From the NCBI GenBank assembly GCA_045654645.1, contig JAZONR010000057.1, positions 1-64,000 on the forward strand: a stretch of 64,000 nt of DNA, in the 5' to 3' direction. Positions 54,571-61,697 of this stretch are shown one piece after another. This stretch comes from HGM04593 sp045654645 (GTDB lineage: Bacteria > Bacteroidota > Bacteroidia > Bacteroidales > Bacteroidaceae). Position 1 is the first letter of the stretch, and every line of letters starts with the position of its first letter. A program made the translations under genes and the position numbers. The notes beneath the pieces were generated by a model. The model worked only from the letters and a program-made list of their open reading frames with translations, was not told where the DNA came from and ran no database searches.

Positions 54571-56250
54571 TTATGAATACATAAAACGCTTGATACTCTG
54601 CTTAGGAGTCTTCTCAAATGCCTCGCGACGTATCTCGGTGTAACCAATCTTGCTATATGCTGCAAGCTCGTGGTTTAGAGCCAACACACTCTCATTCACC
54701 AGTTTCTCCAATTCCGCATCAGAGTGTCCATCCTTCTTTCCGCTCTCATAGTCCACAACCACAAGAGCCACAAGAGCATTATTGCGGCCAACCACCAGAG
54801 ACTCCATCACATAGGGAAGGTTGTTTATCTTGTCCTCAATCTCCTCGGGATAGATATTCTGACCACTACCGGTGAGAATCATATTCTTGCAACGGCCCTT
54901 AATGAAGATATTACCCTTGGCATCAATGAGACCCATATCACCGGTCTTCAACCAACCATCCTTTGTAAATGTTGCAGCTGTAGCCTCCTCGTTCTTGTAA
55001 TAGCCAAGCATAACGGCATCACCCTTGACCTGAATTTCACCAAGAACACGGCGAGGATTGGCCGAATCGATGCGCACCTCAATGGGGTCGGCCTTTCTAC
55101 CACACGAATATTTTGCAAAAAGAGCCTTGTCGCAGTAAGAGATAAGCGGACCACACTCGGTCATACCATAACCCACCGAATATGGGAATTTCATTCTCTT
55201 GAGCAAATCCTCAACCTCGCGGTTAAGAGCTGCACCACCAAGAATCAAACCAGTTGTGAAACCATTGCCAAACGCAGTGAGCAACGACTTCTTAATCTTA
55301 TTGAGCACAATCTTGTCGAGACCGGGCACCTTGAGTAACAAGTTGGCAGGAAACTTGCGTGTAGCAGGGAACACCTTAGACTTGAAAATCTTCTCAATAA
55401 CCATAGGCACTGTGAGGAACATAAAAGGCTTCACGGCACCAAGACCGCCAAGCAGACGCGCAGGAGTGGGCTTGCCGGGCATCACAAACACGTGGCTGCC
55501 ACCCGACAATGGGAACAACACATCAAATGTCTGGCCAAACATATGCGCCATAGGAAGAATTGCAAAGATGTGTCCACCCTTCACAAGAGGAATTTCTCGG
55601 CGGGCAAACTCGAGGTTCACCGACAGAGAACGCGCAGGCAACACAACACCCTTTGACTTGGCGCTGGTAGTACCCGATGTGAAGCTGATTTCAACAATAG
55701 CCTCCATATCACGCTCCTCCTTATAATAGTTCACAACATCCGCTGTGAGACCATTGGGATAGAGCTTATTAAAATGAGCATCAAGCGCATTGTGAGCCTC
55801 TGCCAACGCCTTTATCGTAGCACGCTCCAAACTGATATCCTTAACATTCAAAATACCTGCAAAGCCTTCGGTAGATTCAAGCAAGGCAATATTCTTGGGA
55901 TTCTCCTTCAAGCCATTGATTGCAATATCATCAGCGATGAGCAACTTACACTCCGAGAACGAGCCAAGCTCGGCAACAGCCGCCGGAATAAAATCGGGAA
56001 GGAAAGGCACTGTAACAGCCTCGTATGTGAGTGTAGCAAAGTATGCAATTACCCACTCGGCCGAGTTGCGGGCATAAAGAGCAACCTTGTCGCCTTTCTT
56101 TATACCTGCCTCACTGAAGAGGATATGATATTTGGCTATAGACTCGGCCATCTGACCATAGGTGTAGGTAACACCGCCAAAATTGGTTACAGCAGGCTCA
56201 CACCAGTTCGATTTTACAGAATCGTTGAATAGACTAACAAAATGTATCAT
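54571..56250 (-). CDS. AMP-dependent acyl-CoA synthetase, paralogue 2
   Basis: 559 residues, exactly the same length as paralogues 1 and 3. It is closest to paralogue 1: long shared stretches such as GQMAES/ENIAKYHILF, LPDFIPAAVAELGSFSECKLLIADDIAINGLKE and the whole adenylation core. Motifs are SFTSGTTSAKSKGVVLP, GYGMTECGPLIS, WLKTGDMG and KTPKQSIKRFMYS. It is likely a recent duplicate of paralogue 1 with altered acid specificity. The spacing of about 250 bp to each neighbour and its own terminator suggest separate transcription. Confidence 0.9.
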   Translation of the reverse strand: MIHFVSLFNDSVKSNWCEPAVTNFGGVTYTYGQMAESIAKYHILFSEAGIKKGDKVALYARNSAEWVIAYFATLTYEAVTVPFLPDFIPAAVAELGSFSECKLLIADDIAINGLKENPKNIALLESTEGFAGILNVKDISLERATIKALAEAHNALDAHFNKLYPNGLTADVVNYYKEERDMEAIVEISFTSGTTSAKSKGVVLPARSLSVNLEFARREIPLVKGGHIFAILPMAHMFGQTFDVLFPLSGGSHVFVMPGKPTPARLLGGLGAVKPFMFLTVPMVIEKIFKSKVFPATRKFPANLLLKVPGLDKIVLNKIKKSLLTAFGNGFTTGLILGGAALNREVEDLLKRMKFPYSVGYGMTECGPLISYCDKALFAKYSCGRKADPIEVRIDSANPRRVLGEIQVKGDAVMLGYYKNEEATAATFTKDGWLKTGDMGLIDAKGNIFIKGRCKNMILTGSGQNIYPEEIEDKINNLPYVMESLVVGRNNALVALVVVDYESGKKDGHSDAELEKLVNESVLALNHELAAYSKIGYTEIRREAFEKTPKQSIKRFMYS

Positions 56251-56449
56251 ATTTTAGTTTGTTATGGATTTCTTTAAGCAACTCAGCGCGCCATCAAATC
56301 CGTGTTTATTTCTACAAATTTTTTAAATAAAAAAGTTAAAAACAATGCTTTTTCTGCCCATTAACTATAAATATGCCGTTAAATAATATCACAATGTACA
56401 AAAAGGACAATGCTTTAACACTTTTTCACAATCTTAATTCTCAAAAACA

Positions 56450-56489
56450 GTTCCAAGGCGTTATTCACAAGGAGATAGCGCCTTGGAAC
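56450..56489 (-). terminator. Terminator of acyl-CoA synthetase gene 3
   Basis: GTTCCAAGGCG and CGCCTTGGAAC pair perfectly over 11 bp with an 18-base loop. On the minus strand TGTTTTTG follows. Confidence 0.8.
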
Positions 56490-56517
56490 ATCAAATCAAT
56501 CACAATCAAATAAATTT

Positions 56518-58197
56518 TCAAGTATACATAAAGCGCTTGATACTGAGCTTAGGTGTCTTTTCAAACTGCTCTTTCCTTAGCTCGCAACGCGCAATTTGGC
56601 TATATGAAGGCAATTTAGCATTCAAGGCAAACACATTACCCTCAACAATTTCCTGGGCCTTATCGGCTGAGATGCCGGCAGCTTTCATTGCATCATAATC
56701 AACCACAACAAGTGCAACAAGAGCGTGATTGCGACCCACAACAAGACTCTCAACCACATAAGGCAACTGATTGATAAGGTCCTCAATCTCCTCGGGGTAG
56801 ATATTCTGTCCACTGGCGGTGAGAATCATATTCTTGCAACGGCCCTTGATATACACAGTGCCATTTCTGTCCTGAGTACCCATATCACCGGTCTTCAACC
56901 AGCCATCACTTGTAAATGAAGCATTTGTAGCCTCTTCGTTCTTGTAATATCCTGTGGTAACCACCGCACCACGCACCTGAATCTCACCTGGCACCTTTGC
57001 AGGCTTGTCCGAATCTATTCGGAGCTCTATTGTGGGACCTGCAACGCCACCCGCGTCATCAATCGTTGGGTGCGCCGATGCCACATAACTGATGAGCGGA
57101 CCGCACTCTGTCATTCCATAACCCACAGCATAGGGTATTCTAATCCTCTTCATCACCCTATCGACATCGTTGCTGATTGCAGCACCGCCAATAAAGAAAC
57201 CGGCACGACTCAGATTACCACCGAAAGTATCTATAATCTTTGAGCAAACCTTGTTAAAGATAATCCTGCGCACACCGGGTATTGCAGTGAGAAACTTCAT
57301 AACCGGCTTATTGAGTGTGGGGATAACTTTTGCCCTAAAAATCTTCTCCACTAACATTGGAACAGTCAAGAAGATAAATGGTTTTACTTCAGACAATGCT
57401 TTAAGCAAACGCACAGGCACAGGTTTCTCGGTGAAGATATGGATGTGGCAGCCACAGCCATAAAGGAGAAGGAAATCGAAGGCAAGACCAAAGATGTGAG
57501 CCAATGGCAGAATAGAGAGAGTTGTTCCCGGCTCATTTACAGCCACAGGAACAAGTTTGCGTGCTATCTCCACATTGGCCGAGAGAGACTTTGCAGGCAG
57601 CATAACACCTTTGGGAGTGCTGCTGGTGCCGGATGTATAACTTATCACATTAAGTTCCTCAAGGTCTCCCTTTGAAAGAGAGTAGCTCTGGGCACTCAAT
57701 CCATTAGGATATTTGAGTGCAAAAGCCTTGTCAATATCTTCAACTTTAACATCAACCGTTTTATTGTAACTATTCAAACATTCATAAGTTACAATATCGA
57801 ACAAGCCGATAAAAGCATCGTTGCCCGTAAATTTCTCCTCAAGCCCTTCACGTGTAAGCGCTTTATACACACTCTGGTCCACGAACAGCATTTTGCTATC
57901 AGACAGACCTGTCAATTTCACAATGTTATCGGGAAGAAAATCGGCAAGCAGAGGCACTGCAACAGCCTCGTATGAACTGATTGCAAGAAACGCCACGCAC
58001 CACTCGGCCGAATTGCGGGCACAAATGGCAATATTCTCACCCTTCTTAACGCCATATTTCTCAAAAAGGATATGCAGCCTTTCAATATTGGCAGCTATAT
58101 CACAATTTCTCAAAGTATTCGCTCCATAGTTTGTTATGGCCGGCATCTCCCAGCCATTCTTCATCACATCTTCTATATAAGAAAGATAATGCTTCAT
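56518..58197 (-). CDS. AMP-dependent acyl-CoA synthetase, paralogue 3
   Basis: 559 residues, the most diverged of the three. Motifs are YTSGTSSTPKGVMLP (closer to the classical Y-T-S-G-T-x-x-x-P-K-G), GYGMTECGPLISY, WLKTGDMGTQDRNGTVYIKGRCKNMILTASGQNIYPEEIEDLINQLPYVVESLVVGR and the C-terminus KTPKLSIKRFMYT. It also shows Ser at the usual A10 Lys position. The substrate range is not predictable. It is probably the oldest copy of the tandem set, first on the minus strand. Confidence 0.9.
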   Translation of the reverse strand: MKHYLSYIEDVMKNGWEMPAITNYGANTLRNCDIAANIERLHILFEKYGVKKGENIAICARNSAEWCVAFLAISSYEAVAVPLLADFLPDNIVKLTGLSDSKMLFVDQSVYKALTREGLEEKFTGNDAFIGLFDIVTYECLNSYNKTVDVKVEDIDKAFALKYPNGLSAQSYSLSKGDLEELNVISYTSGTSSTPKGVMLPAKSLSANVEIARKLVPVAVNEPGTTLSILPLAHIFGLAFDFLLLYGCGCHIHIFTEKPVPVRLLKALSEVKPFIFLTVPMLVEKIFRAKVIPTLNKPVMKFLTAIPGVRRIIFNKVCSKIIDTFGGNLSRAGFFIGGAAISNDVDRVMKRIRIPYAVGYGMTECGPLISYVASAHPTIDDAGGVAGPTIELRIDSDKPAKVPGEIQVRGAVVTTGYYKNEEATNASFTSDGWLKTGDMGTQDRNGTVYIKGRCKNMILTASGQNIYPEEIEDLINQLPYVVESLVVGRNHALVALVVVDYDAMKAAGISADKAQEIVEGNVFALNAKLPSYSQIARCELRKEQFEKTPKLSIKRFMYT

Positions 58198-58802
58198 AAA
58201 AAAAATGTTTTAGTAATGAAAATGCAAATCAATCACACCCTCTATAAACAAAGGCTTCCGCACTAAACACATAGCCCTTTTTCACGAGTTTGCAATGCAA
58301 AGGTCGCAAAACATTTCAAACATACTTAAAAAGTGAGTTATAGAGGGTGTTGCATTGGTAAAAATAGGTTATTTGTGGTAAAATTATAAATATAGTGGCG
58401 AAATATTTTCTCAAAAAACCTCGAAAAACATCAAAATATCGTACATTCACCATATTTTACAACAATTAGCGCACATTTTGAACAAGAATTTCACCCCATA
58501 AAAACAAGAGAAACAATATACCACCTTCACATAAACACCAAACATTTCCAAACGAAGAAAACGCCAGGCCGGAAAGAAGAAGGGAGGGCAAACCAATACT
58601 TGAACAAAACCTTTTTTACAAAGCGGCAACAACATTCAAAAAAAATATAAAATAGTGGACAAAAAATTAGGTTTTAAACACAAAGAGACTAACTTTGCAC
58701 ATAGCAACAGTGCCACACAGGCACACGTTTAAAGAGCAAAGAAAACTTATAGCATAAACCCACAGAGGCAGCACCGCTACCCCACAAATTACAAACACCA
58801 TT
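58198..58802. other. Intergenic region, 605 bp
   Basis: AT-rich between the divergent acyl-CoA synthetase 3 and carboxyltransferase genes. I see no credible gene; a short reading frame inside it lacks coding features. A plus-strand promoter element is at 58690-58697, and the leader that follows is over 100 nt. No riboswitch or RNA family is recognised in it. Confidence 0.55.
58690..58697 (+). promoter_or_regulatory. -7 promoter element for the carboxyltransferase gene
   Basis: TAACTTTG matches TAnnTTTG. The start codon is 105 bp downstream, implying an untranslated leader of about 98 nt. Confidence 0.55.
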
Positions 58803-60575
58803 ATGGAAAAAGAGATCAAATTCAGTCTGGTTTACCGCGATATGTTCCAGTCATCGGGTAAATTCCAGCCTCTGGCCGAGCAGCTGGAGAAGGTTGCCCC
58901 GGCAATCATTGAAATGGGATGTTTTTCAAGAATAGAGACCAATGGAGGTGCTTTTGAGCAGGTAAACCTTATGGCGGGAGAAAACCCCAACAAGGCTGTC
59001 AGAAGTTTCACCAAACATTTCAACGCAGCAGGCATACAGACACATATGCTCGACCGTGCCCTCAATGCGCTGCGTATGTTTCCTGTTCCGGCCGACGTGC
59101 GTCGTCTTATGTATAAGGTAAAAAAGGCACAGGGAGTAGATATAACACGCATTTTCTGCGGCCTGAACGACACCCGCAACATCATACCTTCAATAAAATA
59201 TGCCCTCGAGGCCGGAATGATACCCCAGGCAACACTCTGCATAACATCATCTCCAATCCACACTGTGGAATACTACAGCAGCATTGCCGATGAGCTTATT
59301 GAGGCCGGTGCCACAGAAATCTGCCTCAAAGATATGGCCGGCATAGGCCGCCCGGCTTTCCTTGGCCGCCTGACAAAGAGCATAAAGGAGAAGCATCCCG
59401 AAATTATCATACAGTACCACGGACACAGCGGCCCGGGCCTCTCAATGGCATCAATCCTCGAGGTGTGCAAAAACGGTTGCGACATAATTGACACAGCCGT
59501 GGAGCCACTCTCTTGGGGAAAGGTACACCCCGATATCATCAGCGTTCAAGCAATGCTCAAAGATGCAGGGTTTAAAGTGCCTGAAATCAATATGAACGCA
59601 TATATGAAAGTGCGCACCTTAACGCAGCAATTCATAGATGAGTGGATGGGCATTTTTATGGACAAGAACAACAAACTAATGAGTTCGCTATTGCTCACAA
59701 GCGGTCTTCCCGGCGGAATGATGGGTTCAATGATGTCCGACCTTGCCGGAGTTCACAAAGGCATAAACGGCATTCTGCAGGGCAAGGGCAAGCCCACATA
59801 CACACTCGATGAGCTTATGGTGGAACTCTTCAACGAAGTTGCATACGTGTGGCCGCGCGTAGGTTATCCCCCACTCGTAACCCCATTCAGCCAATATGTG
59901 AAGAACATTGCACTGATGAACCTGCTCTCCAAGGCACAGGACGAGCCCCGTTTCAGCCGAATGGATGAGAGTATGTGGGGTATGATTCTTGGCAAGAGCG
60001 GCCGTCTGCCCGGCGAGGTAGCGCCAGAAATCATTGAGCTGGCCAAAGAGAAAGGCTATGAGTTCACCACTGCCGACCCACAGAGTTTCTACCCCGACGA
60101 GCTTGACAAGTACCGCAAAGAGATGCAGGAACTTGGCTGGGACGCAGGAGAGGATGATGAAGAGCTTTGGGAATTTGCAATGCACGACCGTCAATACCGC
60201 GACTACAGAAGCGGCGTTGCCAAGGAGCGTTTTCTTGCCGACATTGAGAAGGCTAAGGATAACGAAATGGCAAGCAAGGGCGTGAGCATTGAGGAAATCA
60301 AGGCTATCAAGCACGCCAAAGCCGACCCGATTGTAGCTCCCGAAAAGGGACAGATTGTGTGGGAAATTGTTGTAGAAGGCGTTTCACAGGCACCCGCCAT
60401 AGGACGCAAATACACTGCCGATGAGCTATTCTGCACCATCATCACCCCGTGGGGCGAACTGCAACCCGTAGCCACAGGCTTGGGTGGACGTGTAGTGGAA
60501 ATATGCGCCAAACAGGGCGACCACGTCAATAGAGGCGACATTATAGCATATCTTCAGCGAGACGAGCTTTTTTAA
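58803..60575 (+). CDS. Oxaloacetate decarboxylase/pyruvate carboxylase-type carboxyltransferase subunit without biotin lysine
   Basis: 590 residues. HMGL-like TIM barrel plus PYC_OADA conserved domain: YRDMFQS (about 11-17, the metal Asp), CLKDMAG (174-180, the Lys that is carbamylated or holds carboxybiotin), YHGHSGPG (205-212, the metal His206/His208), and MMGSMMSDLAGVHKGI with the PYC_OADA region (about 300-460). The C-terminal part (about 512-590) has the beta pattern of a biotinyl domain (RVVEICAKQGDHVNRGDIIAYLQ), but the canonical A-M-K-M is replaced by I-T-P-W-G near 548-551. The role may be a transcarboxylase subunit acting with a separate biotin carrier. Confidence 0.88.
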   Translation: MEKEIKFSLVYRDMFQSSGKFQPLAEQLEKVAPAIIEMGCFSRIETNGGAFEQVNLMAGENPNKAVRSFTKHFNAAGIQTHMLDRALNALRMFPVPADVRRLMYKVKKAQGVDITRIFCGLNDTRNIIPSIKYALEAGMIPQATLCITSSPIHTVEYYSSIADELIEAGATEICLKDMAGIGRPAFLGRLTKSIKEKHPEIIIQYHGHSGPGLSMASILEVCKNGCDIIDTAVEPLSWGKVHPDIISVQAMLKDAGFKVPEINMNAYMKVRTLTQQFIDEWMGIFMDKNNKLMSSLLLTSGLPGGMMGSMMSDLAGVHKGINGILQGKGKPTYTLDELMVELFNEVAYVWPRVGYPPLVTPFSQYVKNIALMNLLSKAQDEPRFSRMDESMWGMILGKSGRLPGEVAPEIIELAKEKGYEFTTADPQSFYPDELDKYRKEMQELGWDAGEDDEELWEFAMHDRQYRDYRSGVAKERFLADIEKAKDNEMASKGVSIEEIKAIKHAKADPIVAPEKGQIVWEIVVEGVSQAPAIGRKYTADELFCTIITPWGELQPVATGLGGRVVEICAKQGDHVNRGDIIAYLQRDELF

Positions 60576-60592
60576 ATCATTATCAGTATATT

Positions 60593-60630
60593 AACACAAG
60601 CGGTCGGCACACGTGCCGACCGCTTGTGTT
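60593..60630. terminator. Long perfect palindrome between convergent genes
   Basis: An 18-bp arm (AACACAAGCGGTCGGCAC) and its exact reverse complement are separated by two bases. It is a terminator for the carboxyltransferase gene, with no long T tract, and can serve the convergent DUF5715 gene. Confidence 0.75.
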
Positions 60631-60645
60631 ATCCAAAAAGAGGTC

Positions 60646-61344
60646 TCATTTTCCTCTTGCCGTAATGTGGAAGCAACCCTGCTTAATCTCATACTTCACA
60701 TAGCAACGGCCATCGTTCCTCAAATCCCGCAGCACCTCGGTGAGCACAGCCTTAAGGTCCACCTCGCGTGCATCGGGAGCTTTCTCGTTGTGCTTCACAT
60801 AGCGGACATAGGAGATATCGACCGTTGTTCCATAGCAGTGCACCGACCTCTTCGATGCATTCACATTCCTCTTTGAAAGGCTCTTCACATCGGCATCAGT
60901 CCTCAACACCGATGTAACCACCACGCTATACTCGGGCAGATGCTTGTTGCGCAGCGAATCCTGAAAATTGTAACCGATATCACACAACAAATCGGCAGCC
61001 TCCTTCACCAAGAAAGGGCTCGAGTGGGTCAATTTATCAACCACATAAGGCTTCTTCTTACCCTCTATCGGGAATAACTGACGCGACGGAGACTCTATAC
61101 CCTCGCGTGTTGCAAGCGGCTGAATTCCAATCTTTTTTGCCGCAGCCAGATGAGTATCGTTCAAGTCGCGAAAAATCTTGTTAGCATTCCAATAGACAAT
61201 CTTGTTAGGCTTCTCGGGCACAGGCGGACGCTTCCTTTCAACAACATCCCCACCACCCTTTGCAGGCTTGCCGGCTCCACCACCACACGACAGTGCAACA
61301 GAGGCCACCAACAGCATCAAAATATAAAATCTAATCATTCTCAT
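60646..61344 (-). CDS. DUF5715 family lipoprotein, M15-like peptidase fold
   Basis: 232 residues. The signal peptide ends at a lipobox (A-L-S-C, about 17-20) with Gly-rich sequence after the Cys. The C-terminal region carries a LAS-type zinc peptidase pattern: SVHCYGTTVDISY (His-x6-Asp) and, later, CFHITARGK (His). These match the M15 D,D-carboxypeptidase-like layout, suggesting a peptidoglycan peptidase. The upstream SVLRTDADVKSLSKRN resembles the R-S/T-x-x-x-Q motif region of that fold. DUF5715 is my family call from recollection; the activity is inferred. Confidence 0.75.
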   Translation of the reverse strand: MRMIRFYILMLLVASVALSCGGGAGKPAKGGGDVVERKRPPVPEKPNKIVYWNANKIFRDLNDTHLAAAKKIGIQPLATREGIESPSRQLFPIEGKKKPYVVDKLTHSSPFLVKEAADLLCDIGYNFQDSLRNKHLPEYSVVVTSVLRTDADVKSLSKRNVNASKRSVHCYGTTVDISYVRYVKHNEKAPDAREVDLKAVLTEVLRDLRNDGRCYVKYEIKQGCFHITARGK

Positions 61345-61697
61345 AAGTTATCTTTAATAAATACTGTGCAAAAATACAAAAAAAGTAATTACCGACAACA
61401 CTCACACTCCCTGCATTTGGTAAAATATTATTACAAACGAAATACGCGGACAACAATTCTTTGAAAAAAGAGCGCCACACTTGGACAACGCCTATGCCCT
61501 ATGAGATTTCACATCACACCCTACTACCTCTCTCGCCCCTTCTCCAATGCCCACCGACCCGGCGCCACACAACACAAGACCAACGCCCTCTCATTCAATT
61601 ATTTTTTCATTTATATATATTAATGTAGAAAGTTTTATTAATTTTGCAAAAACAGACAACTGTGCAACAAAGAGCACTAACATCAATTTATCATAAT
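61345..61697. other. Intergenic region, 353 bp
   Basis: Divergent between the DUF5715 and hexosaminidase genes. No credible gene. A plus-strand promoter element lies at 61639-61646. Confidence 0.55.
61639..61646 (+). promoter_or_regulatory. -7 promoter element for the hexosaminidase gene
   Basis: TAATTTTG fits TAnnTTTG and lies 51 bp before the start codon at 61698. Confidence 0.5.

Noticed and set aside
58447..58635. 62-codon minus-strand frame in the 58.2-58.8 kb gap
   Set aside because: Cys/Phe-rich composition with no promoter, start or family; fits AT-rich noise.
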